NCBI GenBank assembly: GCA_963932465.1
Contig: OZ010786.1
Span: 538,659,073 to 538,723,072 of the forward strand
Direction: 5' to 3'
DNA length: 64,000 bases
From: Maratus speciosus
Lineage: Eukaryota > Arthropoda > Arachnida > Araneae > Salticidae
Part shown: positions 37,954 to 49,263 of the stretch, piece by piece
Position numbering within the stretch: position 1 is the stretch's first letter
How the letters are laid out: every line of letters begins with the position of its first letter
Notes under the pieces: generated by a model
Told to the model about the DNA's origin: nothing
The model's database searches: none
Seen by the model: the letters and a program-made list of their open reading frames with translations, nothing else
Made by a program: the position numbers and the translations under genes

Positions 37954-38561
37954 AGCTTAAATGTATTTTTAATGCAACATAATGTAGAGTAATTTTCTAG
38001 AATTTTGTTAAACACTCGTCTTTCATTAGGAGCCTTAATCATTTCTACAGACTAAAAAATGCAAATGCTGGTAATATTTATATATATATATATATATGTA
38101 TATATACCTAAAGTGACTACACTAGACTTCACAAATATTTTATGGAATATTGTGTATTCAGATAAATTTCTTTAACAATAGAATCATCATAATTCAAACA
38201 CTGGATCTTCCTCTTTGAAACAGGAGTCATATCAGAGCCAGTATTACGTGGCTACATCGCCGCATTGTCTGTCTCCTTTACTATGTGACATTTTGTTAAG
38301 GATTTTTTCTATGGAATTGATCACAAAATGATTCAGATGATTCATAAATGGTTTAAATATCTAATAAATCTCCTGAGTTGTACTAAAACAATGCAGTTTT
38401 TCGTACAGTGACCTATAAATATTTTTCAAATAAGAACTCAATCAGAAAGATTGTTTGGAAGCAATCATGTTTACTGTTACACACACACACCTACACATTA
38501 TTACAGCAACTTCCTTACAATTTGTGACTGAAAGTTAAAGAAAAAATTAAAGAAATGCTAA
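37954..38561 (+). repeat. 607-bp direct duplication, copy B
   Basis: Partner of 35241-35847. It runs straight into the first 693-bp repeat unit at about 38562, whereas copy A runs into unrelated sequence, so the shared segment has a defined right edge. Confidence 0.9.
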
Positions 38562-39290
38562 AAGTAAAATCATTTTTTTTTTCTGTTAAAGTATTGGAAT
38601 TTTTTCGTGCATAGATAGAATATTTAATATGTGTTCCTTATAAAAGATAAATTCAAAATTTGTGCATAAATGCTTAAAATACAATGAAAACAAAAAGATA
38701 GTTCACTAATTTTTTTTTTTTTTCAGAATAATCAGTGTTTTCAGAAAACCTTTATCGCTAAGTATGATTTAAAACTATGAGAAAAGATATAAATGATTAA
38801 CTTAATATCGTATCATTAAACTGAAAAAAGGATTGTTAAATGGCACTTTAATTAAGTAGGCAGAAATTCTTTCTGATCTAAGGAGTTAATTAGAAAGGTT
38901 TTTAACTACTTTATGAAACAGAATTATCAAATTAATTACGATATATGGGTTTATTAATAAACAGATAAAGTAAACATGGAGAGGGGAAACTGTCGGGAAT
39001 AAAAAAAAAAAAGTTGATAGCCCTGTTCTAAGAATATACTTTTATCTAAATAATAAAATTTTTGAAATCGTAGTATGAATAGGCGTCTTCGTGAGAATCT
39101 ATTTTTTTACGATTACTCTAAGTCGAATTTTAATACTTTATTGCATTTTGTATTGGGAATAAAAATATTAAATGTCGCTAAAAAGCTGCATTTAAAAACT
39201 AAATAAACAAGAAATGAACCCAGCATAATATTAAATCGCTAGATATTACGATAGCCTTTCAATCGAAGTGCTCTCATAAATAATAGTAAA
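38562..39290 (+). repeat. ~693-bp repeat, unit 1 of the dispersed array
   Basis: Carries the diagnostic block 'attctttctgatct' plus 'ggagttaattag' at 38876. It begins with 'gtgttccttataaaagat' type sequence and ends with 'ctctcataaataat'. The next unit follows directly (anchor 39569, period 693). No coding potential. Confidence 0.85.
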
Positions 39291-40010
39291 TCTGAAGGAC
39301 TTCTTTATAAAATATCAATTCAAAATTTTTACAATATCAAAGTTTAAAATACAATCTATCATGTAAAAAAACGCTATTTCGTTAATTTCCCTAAATTACC
39401 TTTCTGAATAAACAGTGTTTTCAAAAATCCTAATCGCTAAGCATTTTTTAAATCATGAAGAAAAATAAATATTAATTAACAGACTATTATATTAATTAAC
39501 AGACTTAATACCATATCATTAGACTGAAAAAGACATTGTGAAATAGCATTTTAAATAAGTAAGCAGAAATTCTTTCTGATCTCAGGAGTTAATTATAAAG
39601 AATTCTTTAACTTCTGTATGAAAGAAAATCATCATTTTGATTATGATAAAGGACTTCATTAATAAAATGATAACGTGAAACATGAAGAGGGAAAACTTAC
39701 TGGAATAAAAATGAAACTGACAGTGGTATCCGAAAATTATACTTTTGTATACCTCCATAATTAAAATTTTGAAATCATATTGTGAATAGATGACTATATG
39801 GTAATCCATTTTTGAAACATTAGTCTAAATATTAAGTAGAATTTTAATAATTTATTACAATTTGTATTGGAACTTAAAATGTTCAAAGTCGCTATAAACT
39901 TAGATTTAAAAACTAAATGTATAAGAATCGAAATTCAGCATAATATTAAATCGCTAGAAATTACCATTGCCTTTCAATCAAAGAGTTCTCATAAATAATA
40001 ATTTATACAT
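39291..40010 (+). repeat. ~693-bp repeat, unit 2
   Basis: Anchor block at 39569. Head-to-tail with unit 1. It ends in 'ctcataaataataattta' and is then cut by the block at about 40080-41240. Confidence 0.85.
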
Positions 40011-40079
40011 ATATAAATAATAATAATAGTAATATATATATATAACCATTAATTAAACATTACTGATATATATAATATA

Positions 40080-41235
40080 TAGAGCTTATGAAGTGGTTCT
40101 TCGTTGTTAGTTTCAATATTTTAGTGTGGATGGCAGCACAGGAGGTATTTTAATTACTATTAATTTAAAATGGCATATGCTTCGAGAATCACCTGTAGAT
40201 GGAGGCACTATAAATTGTTCACATTCCTTATTTTTCATAAAAGTTGTCATGTGTTGCCTGTTGATAAATATTGCGTGAATTCACACCCATGGATTGGAGA
40301 CTGTGTTTCTTCAATCTTATATATGGTCGATTTCCTCTTGGATCTTTTGGGTAGAATATAAAATGGTTTATTATGTTTAATTTTATTGATATAGTGCTTG
40401 ATGTTTATTGTATTTATATTGTTAATAAAAATTTAAACTTATTCACTCTTTTTGAACTGTCAGAGTTTGCCATTGTCTTCAACTCATCTGCATAGCACGG
40501 GTGAAGATATTGACTGTGTTGGTGTGGATTCATGAATTTAAATACTGAAGTTTGAAATACTGTCTGTTTCTGTTGATGAGTGGGTTTTTGACTCACATGA
40601 TTCATTTTCATTTTTGTAGTGAATGATGGTTAAATTTTGTGGATTTATTTGTCAATGTATTTCTTTCTTGGTTTTTTGTTGTTGTTGTTGCGATTAATCG
40701 GACAATATCGGGGTGTGCTTCTGCTTCGGGGACTGACCATGTTTTACTGATGATATCGTGGTATTGCCCTTGAGGGCGAGTTGCGAGAAATTAGTTTCAC
40801 TTTTTTGCATTTATTTTTCTGTTTTTCCTGTTGAGTTGATGTTTATTCAGTTTTGATGCCCTACAGTTCGTACGGTGAATTTATAGGTGTTGGCGTTGAT
40901 TCATTTTTTCTGGTCTTTTATCATTGGTTGAATTGTTATTGTTACATAGGGCTTGGAAGGATATTTCAAATATTTCGGATTTCCTACATGTTTATCGTTG
41001 TTTATTTTTTTTTATGCATTCGCCTTCCTGCTGGTATTTGCCTTTCACATGTTTTAAGTGTTATGATTTTTTAATGCTTAATTTGGATCTAGTTGTTATA
41101 GAGTTCATTAGTGATTACAGGATTTTATGACTGATGATACAATTTGATATGTATGGTGTCTGTGTCATGTCTTGATACTCAATTTGTAAATTTTATTTGA
41201 AGGTGATGATAATTTGTGGTATTCTATAGTGGTTT

Positions 41236-41239
<4 letters not shown>
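40080..41239 (-). other. G/T-skewed insertion between repeat units, unassigned
   Basis: The plus strand is distinctly rich in T and G over C and A, unlike the A-and-T-rich neighbours, so the minus strand is A/C-rich, as coding strands of retroelements often are. Short minus-strand frames exist, such as 40414-40611 (65 codons, starting MKMNHVSQKPTHQQKQ), but they contain no motif I recognise, and stops break longer readings. It separates two units of the 693-bp array and is therefore probably an inserted element. Class unknown. Confidence 0.45.
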
Positions 41240-41311
<72 letters not shown>

Positions 41312-41320
41312 CATATGCAT
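41240..41320. repeat. (TA)n / (TACA)n microsatellite
   Basis: About 22 TA repeats followed by several 'atacatac' variants, at the right edge of the G/T-skewed block. Confidence 0.9.
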
Positions 41321-41324
41321 AATT

Positions 41325-41829
41325 AATTCAATATTTTTTACAGTATCAAAGCTGAAAATGCAATTTATCATTAAACGAAAACTAGTTGATTAATTTCCTC
41401 GAATTACCTATTTTAGAATAACCAATGTTTACAAAATCATTATGGCGAAACTCGATTTAAATCCTGGAGAAAAAATATATTAATTAACTGGCTTAATGCC
41501 ATATCATAACCTGATAAAGTCTTTGGGAAATGTCTAATTAAGTAGGCAAAAACTCTTTCTGATCTCACGAGTTAATCAGAAAGGATCCTTTAACATCTGT
41601 ATGACAGAAAATCATCAATTTAATCATGATGTAGTGCATCATTAATAAACAGATAAATTGAAACATGAAGAGGGAAGACTTACTCGAATAAAAATGAAAT
41701 TGATAGTGGTGTGTGAAAAATAAATTTTTATATATGCATTTAAATTTTTGAAATCCTAATAGGCGACTATATACTATATTATAAATAGGCGACTACAAGA
41801 TGATGTATTTTTGAACAAAAAATATAAGT
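41325..41829 (+). repeat. ~693-bp repeat, unit 3 (truncated)
   Basis: Anchor block (diverged, 'actctttctgatctcacgag') at 41552. The 3' part is interrupted by the MITE at 41830. Confidence 0.8.
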
Positions 41830-41971
41830 CAGATGTGGTCAACTGTGGTACGCAAGACACCCCTAAAATGTTATAATAATCTTTGCCTTATCCAGTCAAC
41901 GAATCTATGCTATTGAAGATGTCGGTTATTTCTTTTAAAAAGTACTGCATGCCACAGTTGGCCACCGCTAG
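41830..41971. mobile_element. hAT-like MITE (~142 bp)
   Basis: The left end CAGATGTGGTCAACTGTGG and right end, reverse-complemented, CTAGCGGTGGCCAACTGTGG share GTGG(T/C)CAACTGTGG. The YAGNGGTGGCCAAC form is usual for hAT MITEs. It lies within a 693-bp unit. The 8-bp target duplication is not clear, so exact ends are uncertain. Confidence 0.6.
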
Positions 41972-42200
41972 TCTATGTACTAACAAGGAAAAGGCCAAGC
42001 TTGGAAATGACAGATTTTGATTATTTTAATATATCTTGCAGGGTACAGACCCCTTTTTCTCAGGTTCAACGGATTTTACATAACGCTCCTTAGTTCTTGA
42101 GAAACAGGGCGTCTAATACTTTGATTAATTTCAGCTACTTTCTGTATTATGAACTTTTACTTTATACCACAATTACCAGCATTTTCTAACATTAATGATG

Positions 42201-42201
<1 letters not shown>

Positions 42202-42254
<53 letters not shown>

Positions 42255-42388
42255 CCCCTACGGGTTTCATTACTACAAGTTTTGGCTCACTCAACTGATT
42301 GTCTCCGGCACAACGGGGAAATGAATTTAAGAATAAGGAGAGGAAACATATAATACACTGTCTACCAGTTGCGAGTGAAGTAACTGAG
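42202..42388 (-). mobile_element. Minus-strand retroposon 3' end with A53 tail
   Basis: T53 at 42202-42254 follows unrelated sequence. To its right, on the minus strand, 'gaaacccgtagggg' runs into the tail. This looks like an inserted poly(A)-tailed element. Its 5' end and target duplication were not found. Confidence 0.4.
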
Positions 42389-43054
42389 GAGGTTGCCACA
42401 AGATGGCGGCTGCTTTTTTAAATTCGGATCTTCAATTTCTGATTACCGCCAGGGCAAACATTCCACCAGTAAAATTGAATTGAAAATTTCGTCCTAATTA
42501 CGAATCTTACTCACGGAATTTTTTTCTCAAAAATGTCATAAAAATTTCTATTTGTTTTTACTGGTGTCAATATGCCTTGTAATACTGTCAGCTGGTTACC
42601 TTGGTTGTCACAATATGGTGGAAACACAGAGCTTAACTACCGCCAAAGTAAACCCATACCAGTAAAAATTAAAATCTGTTTCTACAACTATTTATGACTG
42701 AAATTCCGTAACAATAAGGCGTTTAAATAAGTTCAAAATTTCTATATAAATCTACTGTTGGAAATTTCCACCGGCAATAAACAACACCTGCGATAGCGGT
42801 TACAGTTGAAACTTCACTATTTTAAGGCTATGTCAGTTCCTTTTTATTAATAATTCCATGATCTGGGATCCAGATTATAGGTTCGTTCGGAAATACTTTT
42901 GTTGGGAACACACTAGACGCTGCGGAAGGTAATTGGAGCCTCCGAAATTAGGTTAATTTAAAAGAATTTCAAAAGATATAAAATCATAAAAACTTGAGTT
43001 TTTATTTAAGGTTATTATTTACAGATCCCGGGTAACACCGGGCGGGTCTGCTAG
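42389..43054 (+). mobile_element. Helitron-like element end with internal duplication
   Basis: The right end has a hairpin CCCGG-gtaaca-CCGGG (43027-43042), 8 nt, then CTAG (43051-43054) and a host T. This is the Helitron 3' architecture (hairpin, then CTRR, then T). The interior has two diverged copies of one block about 200 bp apart ('accgccagggcaaac' near 42445, 'accgccaaagtaaac' near 42639). The left limit is a guess. The terminus resembles, in opposite orientation, those at 9690 and 11672. Confidence 0.5.
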
Positions 43055-43065
43055 TATAATGAATA

Positions 43066-43860
43066 AAACTGCAGGACTTCATTAAAAAGTAATCTACTCG
43101 ATAAGTTAAAGAAGAAAGTTCTAGAAATGATAAAAATAAAATAACAATTGTTATTTGATTTTTTTAATGAAAATATAGAGTGTTTAATATGTGTTCTTTA
43201 TAAAAGATCAATTCAAAATTTGTATAGCAAAGTTAAAATGCAATTTAACATGAAAAATAGCTATTTCATTAATTTTCTAGAATTACCTTTTTCAGAATAA
43301 CCAGTGTTTTCAAAAATCATTATATCTAAGCATGATTTAAAATCAGAAGAAAAAGATACAATTAACCAACTTAATAGCATATCATTAAACTGAAAAAGGA
43401 CATTGTGAAATGGCGTTCTAATTAACGATGTAGAAATTCTTTCTGATCTCAGGAGTTAATTAGAAAGGGTTCTTAACTTCTGTATGAAAGAAAATGATCA
43501 ATTTAATTATGATATAGGTCTTTATTAATAAACAGATAAAGTGAAACTTGAAGAGGAGGAACTAAGAAGAATGAAAAAGAAATTGATAGCTGTGTTCTAA
43601 GATTATACTGTTATTTGTATAATTCATTTTTGAAATCATATTATGAATAAAACTAGGCGACTTCATGAGAATCTAATTTTGTACGATTATTCCAAGTAAT
43701 AAGCAGTATTTTTAAATATTTTATTGCAATTTGTATTAAAAATCCTTCATTTAAAAACAAAATAAATAAATAAGAAACGAACCCATCATGATGTTATATC
43801 GTTAAGTTGTACCAATAACTTTCAATCTAAGACGGCTCATAAATAATAACAATTATATAT
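43066..43860 (+). repeat. ~693-bp repeat, unit 4
   Basis: Anchor block at 43436. It follows the Helitron-like end and is cut at its 3' side by the TA-flanked element starting at 43861. Confidence 0.85.
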
Positions 43861-45156
43861 AGGGGAGAGGGAGGCACCTTTGAACAATTAAAAAAAAAAT
43901 CCTCATATTTTTTACTTGAATTATATTTATTCAATTTTAAATATTTCGTGAGAGAAAGAATGTAATTCTGCATCATATGAAATAAAAAACTACAGTTTTT
44001 AATATAAATTAAATATGCTGTGAGGCTTTAAAGAGCAGAATGTTTTCTGTTCAAACCTGCCCCATGTAGGGGTACCTTTGAACAAGCTAGGGGCACGTTT
44101 GAACAAATAAACAAATTATGAAAATATTGACAGTTTTTATAAAAAACTGCATATCTTTCCAAAATATAAAATAATAAGAATATAATTACACAATTACATT
44201 TAACTGAAATTACATTTTTTTTTTTATTTAACCAAATTTATATCCATCAAAGCACATTATTGAGACAGAACGGACGATCCCTCCAATTATGTTTAATTGT
44301 GGCAACTTTTTTATATAATATCCTTAAAATCCATGAAATTGGTATGTGATGCCTCTGGAAAATATATGGTATGTTCTTTTTTACGAAGAAACCTGACATT
44401 AAGCAATTTAATCTGACCAATGTAATGAAGAGCTCTTTTTGCATGAAATTAAAATAAAAGGAAATCATCTTCATTGAAATTGTTATAGAAAAAGGATAAA
44501 ACACTGTTTTATGAAATTCAGAAATAATGTTTACCATTGTAAATGAAACAGTATAAGGTTTGTTAGACAAATCTGCTAAATCATGAATTACCGCTGTGTG
44601 TCCTGAATTTGCCTGTAGTTGAAGCGCTGCATCAGTACAACTTTCATATTAAGTATTAAAAAAATAATCTCTTAAATTTCAAATTAATTTTAAAAAATCA
44701 ACAATAATAATATTTAGATACATCTATAACTCTTTACTTCAAAGTTTTAATTGTTCAATGGAGCCTCAACTTTTTATTCAATGGTGCCCCATCACATGGA
44801 GTTTAGCATTACAACTATTTAATCAATTAGGTTTGAGAATTCGAATAAAACAAACCTTATAAGTTAAAGCTAACATCTTTATTTAGGTATTAAATAGTAA
44901 ATTATAATTTTAGGGATACAAGATTATCAACAAAAAGCTTACAACTTTAGTTTGTTAAGTTTAGATTCAAGAAAGCAAAATATACATATCTTGCTTAGAC
45001 AGTAGTGTGCATGCAAAATAGTAAAGCTTTGTATTCTTCTTACAATGAAGCAGTAGTACTGTGCTGCCGTATATATTTAAAAAATATAATTTATTTAAAG
45101 GAAAATATTTACAGTGTTCAAAGGTGCCCCCAGTTCAAAGGTACCCCCCTCTCCCC
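43861..45156. mobile_element. pogo-like non-autonomous transposon with repeated subterminal motifs (1296 bp)
   Basis: The left end is AGGGGAGAGGGAGGCACCTT; the right end, reverse-complemented, is AGGGGAGAGGGGGGTACCTT. Both are flanked by TA. A 15-bp motif of the form GGGGYACSTTTGAAC occurs at 43871-43885, 44069-44083 and 44090-44104. It recurs inverted at 44049-44063, 45116-45130 and 45132-45146. Such iterated subterminal motifs are often transposase-binding sites (inference). A 107-codon minus-strand frame (44247-44570) shows no transposase motif. The ends resemble the pogo-type end at 506-534. Confidence 0.75.
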
Positions 45157-46053
45157 TATATATATATATGTATATCTAAGATATATATAATGATGCATAT
45201 ATATGTATCATAGCAAACGCGGCAGCGTTAAGCTATAATATGATTAAGAAATAGAAAATGCAAACGACTTTCTTAAATTTCTGGCGAACCAGTTGACATA
45301 CGACAATTATTTATTTATTTATTTATTTATTTTTTTGAAAGATAGAACTCGATAAGACGAATAAACTGATAGCATTAAAAAAATTACTGTAGCTTTCAGT
45401 AGTTTTTTATTTAACCTTAAACGAAAAAATGAACACACAAATTTCAACAAAGTGTAGCTGACGTTCCAGTGGGTGGATTAACTTCGTTTTTGCTTTATTT
45501 TGATCCTCTTGTTCAAACTTAAAATAGATTTTTTTTTCATCTTTGTATGTTTGACGGTGGCTGAGAAAATCGAGTTTGTCTTTTATAATGTCCCCATAAA
45601 ATTATATCAATCTCTCCTTTTCATTTTTTAATTTTCCAATTCGATAATTTCTTTCGTGTTGCCACTCCCTAAAAAGCAGTACAATAATTAAAAAAAAAGG
45701 ATAACACGCGTACTTTTGTTTTTATAAGTCAATAAAAATTGAAATCCAACTGATAGATTTTTGTATTTTTGAAACCGACGTCAACCTAAGCAGATAATGC
45801 ATAATTTTCATAAATATACATATAAACTTTCTTGATTAATATTTTGAACTGGAGTAATAGACACAATGGAGCACAAACGAGTTGACAGGAAAAAAAAAAC
45901 AGGGTAAATCCCAAGCTTCTGTTCAGGAGTTAAATGTAATTTTTTTTTATTATCATCATAACATCCTGACTTACACAAGCGATAGGTAAGTAATATAAAT
46001 ACTTCACATACTAAGCATAGCTTAAAAAATAGCATTCCATCTATTTTAAATAA
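45157..46053. other. AT-rich stretch without recognisable gene
   Basis: (TTTA)n at about 45308-45331. No gene recognised. Confidence 0.55.
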
Positions 46054-46373
46054 GGAAGAGATGTCATATACGCACCAGAGTATATAACTGGCGCGGTAAT
46101 GACGTTATTTTGCCTGATACGGTAACTGCGCCATTGTTGTTTATTTATTAATTATTTTTTTATTTACTTTTATTTTATTTTTTAAAATATATAAATTGTT
46201 TTGTTCTATAGTTATTAATTAAACTTTTCATTATTTATTGTTATTTCCTTTTTAAAATAATAGAAAGTTATTTAAAAATATATATGTAACTGCTATTCAA
46301 AAACGAGGTTTTCGTCAAATTGGCGTAAGAAAATAAACCGCGCCAAACCGGTTGTGTATATGACATCTGTGCC
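46054..46373. mobile_element. GGCACAG-family MITE with perfect 8-bp target duplication (320 bp)
   Basis: The left end is GGAAGAGATGTCATATACGC; the right end, reverse-complemented, is GGCACAGATGTCATATACAC. TTAAATAA stands on both sides (46046-46053 and 46374-46381), exact. The interior has 'caaattggcg' type motifs and a block reading 'gataCGGTAACTGCGCC'. No protein. Confidence 0.85.
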
Positions 46374-46577
46374 TTAAATAATCAGGGTTTCGTTTAACTT
46401 TAGGTACTTTTGCTTGAGATATTGTCGAAAATGTACAGCAAAAATATACGGTACTACTTGATTATCCCGTCGTCCGATTTCGCCAAACTACTCGCCAAAT
46501 GATACAATTTTTTATTTTAAATAACGGAAGAATAAATAAATTGGTAGAACATTAATAAAAATACTAATAAAAACTTG

Positions 46578-46979
46578 GGCACAGAGGTCATATTGGCGCG
46601 ATTTTTTCCGACGCCAATTTGGCGAAAATCTCGTGGCACAGATATCATATACGCCCCATATTGGCGGGATTTTTTTCTGACGCCAATTTGCGAAAACATC
46701 AACAGCATAAACAACAATATCCGGGTTACCATATCAAGCAAAATAACGACACTTTGGCGTCAGTTAAGTACCTGTTGCGTATATGACATTGGCGTCAGAA
46801 ACAAATTGCGCCAATATGGGGGTTTATGACATCTGTGCCAACCTCGTTAATATATCATCTATATCCGGGTTACCATATCAAGCAAAATAACGACACTTTG
46901 GGGCCAGTTAAGTACCCGGTGTGTATATGACATTGGCGCCAAAAAATCGCGCCAATATGGGGCATATGACACCTGTGCC
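46578..46979. mobile_element. GGCACAG-family MITE nested in the GGTAC MITE
   Basis: The ends GGCACAGAGGTCATATTGGC and, reverse-complemented, GGCACAGGTGTCATATGCCC are flanked by AAAACTTG (46570-46577) and AAAAGTTG (46980-46987), 7 of 8 identical. The homologous place in the 12923-13216 copy has no insertion. This copy is itself split by a second family member at 46635-46839. Confidence 0.85.
46635..46839. mobile_element. GGCACAG-family MITE nested inside a member of its own family (205 bp)
   Basis: The left end is GGCACAGATATCATATACGC; the right end, reverse-complemented, is GGCACAGATGTCATAAACCC. Flanks are AATCTCGT (46627-46634) and AACCTCGT (46840-46847), 7 of 8. Its interior block 'ggttaccatatcaagcaa' also occurs in the outer element (about 46868) and at 49270. 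Confidence 0.85.
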
Positions 46980-47138
46980 AAAAGTTGAATTAAAAATCAC
47001 TTGATGACGTAACAAACACGTGTATCGTGTTTAATGTCAAATGAATGAAACATTTACTATCACCCATTATTGTCATTTAATCTTATAGTTTGGCGATAAT
47101 TTTTTTGTCGATAGGATAATCAAGTTGTACCATGTATG

Positions 47139-47312
47139 GTACAGATGTCATATACGCACCACGTTAGCGCGATATTTTTTCTGACGCCAATTTGGCGAAA
47201 ACCTCGTTTTCGAATACCAGTTACATATAAATTTTCAAAAAGGGATTAACAATAAATTTTAAAAAGTTTAATTAATAACAATAGAACAAAACAATTTATA
47301 TCTCTCTATTCT
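47139..47312 (-). mobile_element. GGCACAG-family MITE, truncated copy
   Basis: The left end 'ggtacagatgtcatatacgc' and interior match the right half of the 46054-46373 element in reverse orientation. Similarity stops at about 47312. Confidence 0.7.
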
Positions 47313-48189
47313 AAAAAAAAGTAACTACCGCTGTCACCGCCGCCGCCGCCGGTTTTGATTTTTTTGTGACTGGAGGCCTTTCGTCGTTAATATTAACAAA
47401 AATAATGCATACAAAAATATGAAAATCGGTGGTTTTATACAGAAATGTTTGATAAAAACGCTGATGCAGACACTTTTCAAATCGAAGAATTATTTTAAGA
47501 GTTATTTAATGCTAAAGTTGGACAAAATCGTTCCACTAAAAAAGTTTTATAGCAGCAAAAACTATACATGGCAGTGTAATCATTTTTAGATCATTTTATG
47601 CGTTAGAATTTGCTGGAGTGCAGATTGCATTAATTTTTTTTTTTTTTACTCATTTTTTCAGGTTTTATTTCTATTTTAAATTCAAATTTTCAGCATTTCT
47701 AGAGATATTTTTTACAGATTTCAGAAAATTGTACTAATTTAAACTGTTGCCAACTGTATAAAAAACGCAAGCAATAATGTTTGCTTCAAATTAAGAATTT
47801 ATTTACACGTGACTATTATAAACAGGAAAAAAACTGTCAAATTAGAATTAAATAATTACGTATAAAAAGCAGGAACTTATTAAAAATTACGTCATAAAAA
47901 GTTAAAACGTGAATTTTAAAAGAGAAAGGATATTGTAAAATAATAAATTCATTAACATGCGTTAGAAGTCTTAGGAGAAATTACGTCATATTTACGTCAC
48001 ATTATAGTTATTACATAAAATGAACACAAAATAATATTGCAAAAAAGTTTAAATTTAGAAATTGCGCTAGACATTTATTTGATATTTTGAGAATTAATTT
48101 AAAATGTCTCATTTAAAAGAACTTTCTTTTCGCTTTGTTAAAAAATACCAGGAGACAAAGACTCTGTTTACTTAATTCCTTTTATATTA
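47313..48189. other. AT-rich stretch without recognisable gene
   Basis: A (CCG)n-like run lies near 47336-47353. A plus-strand stretch near 47440-47640 reads as several short open pieces broken by stops (for example DADTFQIEELF) and might be a decayed gene, but I could not assign it. Confidence 0.4.
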
Positions 48190-48395
48190 GCTTATTTTGA
48201 AATGTTGTTACACGTGTATACGTCATCAAGTTATTTTTATTTCGACGTTTTATTTGTGTTTTTATTAATGTTGTACGAATTTATTTGTTCTTTCGTTATT
48301 TAAAAAAAAATATATATCAATTTGTATAATTTGGCGAGTGGTTTGGCGATTTATATAATTTGGCGAAATTGGTCGACAGGATAATCAAGTAGTAC
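48190..48395 (-). mobile_element. GGTAC-ended MITE, partial inverted copy
   Basis: The right end, reverse-complemented, begins GGTACTACTTGATTATCCTG and continues with the duplicated 'cgccaaattatataaat' type motifs. The far end is missing. Confidence 0.75.
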
Positions 48396-48529
48396 CGCAG
48401 CAGATTTGGCGTTAAAATTCCCCAATCAAAGAGAAATGAATAGAAATTCGTTTATAGGGAGATCGCCACTGTTTTTTAAATTATAATTCAATCTTTCGAA
48501 ATCTTTTTAAAGCCGATCAAATTAGCGTG

Positions 48530-48596
48530 CATTTAGAGCCTGCGGTGTCTGGACGGGGGTTGGCGAGCGTAGCTCGTAGGGGGCCGAGGCCCCTAG
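48530..48596 (+). mobile_element. G/C-rich Helitron-like 3' terminus
   Basis: Two hairpins, CGAGC-gta-GCTCG (48564-48576) and GGGGCC-ga-GGCCCC (48580-48593), end in CTAG (48593-48596) followed by T. CTRR plus a 3' hairpin is the Helitron terminus pattern. The second hairpin overlaps the CTAG, which is atypical, so the class is not certain. The rest of the element is not delimited. Confidence 0.4.
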
Positions 48597-48750
48597 TAAT
48601 TTAAAAAAAGAAAAGAAAAGAAAAAAAAAGCAATTTATCAAATTACAACGACCATTTGAAAAATGATTTTTTCGAAGACTAAAATTTAAAAAATAAAAAA
48701 ACGCACGGAGTTGATAATACATTACGTACGCCATGAATTAAACTTTAATA

Positions 48751-48890
48751 GTGTTATTACACGTAAGTTCCAAGCAACAAAAATCGCCTGCGATTCTACG
48801 TATTATCCACCTGAAACTTATGTATTATCCAAGCATTTCATTGGCTGTTCGGAAAAGGCTTTTCCATCATCAGATTTCCAAGAACTCTGA
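48751..48890 (+). mobile_element. Fragment of the GGTGTTATT-ended MITE
   Basis: Contains 'agtgttattacacg' and then 'ccaagcatttcattggctgt' with the following 30 bp or so, all present in order in the complete MITE at 49796-50090. Confidence 0.65.
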
Positions 48891-48899
48891 CGACCATTT

Positions 48900-49110
48900 T
48901 AAATGAAATTTCATTCTTAAACTTCTAAACATCCCACAATATTACTTTTTACACCGTCGTATAGACAAAAAAATGTACTTATGCAATTTGTTTGAAAGCT
49001 GTATCTCAATTTGTTTCTGAGTTATTTATTTTTTAGTAGTTTTTATTACATTTTGTCATAGTGGCAACAGAAGGTATCCATTTCTGTTGAAAGTTGAAAG
49101 TAAATGGAAA
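48900..49110 (+). mobile_element. Fragment of the long-inverted-repeat family seen at 58.9-62.0 kb
   Basis: The block from 'accgtcgtatag' through 'aaaatgtactta' and 'tgcaatttgttt' to 'tggcaacagaa' matches, with substitutions, the right arm at about 61465-61590 in the same order. Confidence 0.7.
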
Positions 49111-49263
49111 TACAGATTACTATATAGACCAATCAGAAAACGAATAAAATGCGGATTAAACCAATAAAAAACTCCAGATACGCTTTTAATTTTACATCCT
49201 GACGAGAACAATAACCATTTTTCCAAATGGTTAATAAGCAATTCATTAATAAATAAACAACAA

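Larger units (their letters stand above)
46450..47131. mobile_element. GGTAC-ended MITE, copy interrupted by other MITEs
   Basis: The left end is GGTACTACTTGATTATCCCG; the right end, reverse-complemented, is GGTACAACTTGATTATCCTA. The outer parts match the intact copy at 12923-13216 in order, including 'aaaatcacttgatgacgta'. Between 46578 and 46979 an insertion is present that the intact copy lacks. Confidence 0.85.

Noticed and set aside
35241..38561. Direct repeats considered as LTRs of a retrotransposon
   Set aside because: No TG...CA ends, primer site, gag or pol between them; the interior holds unrelated transposon remnants.
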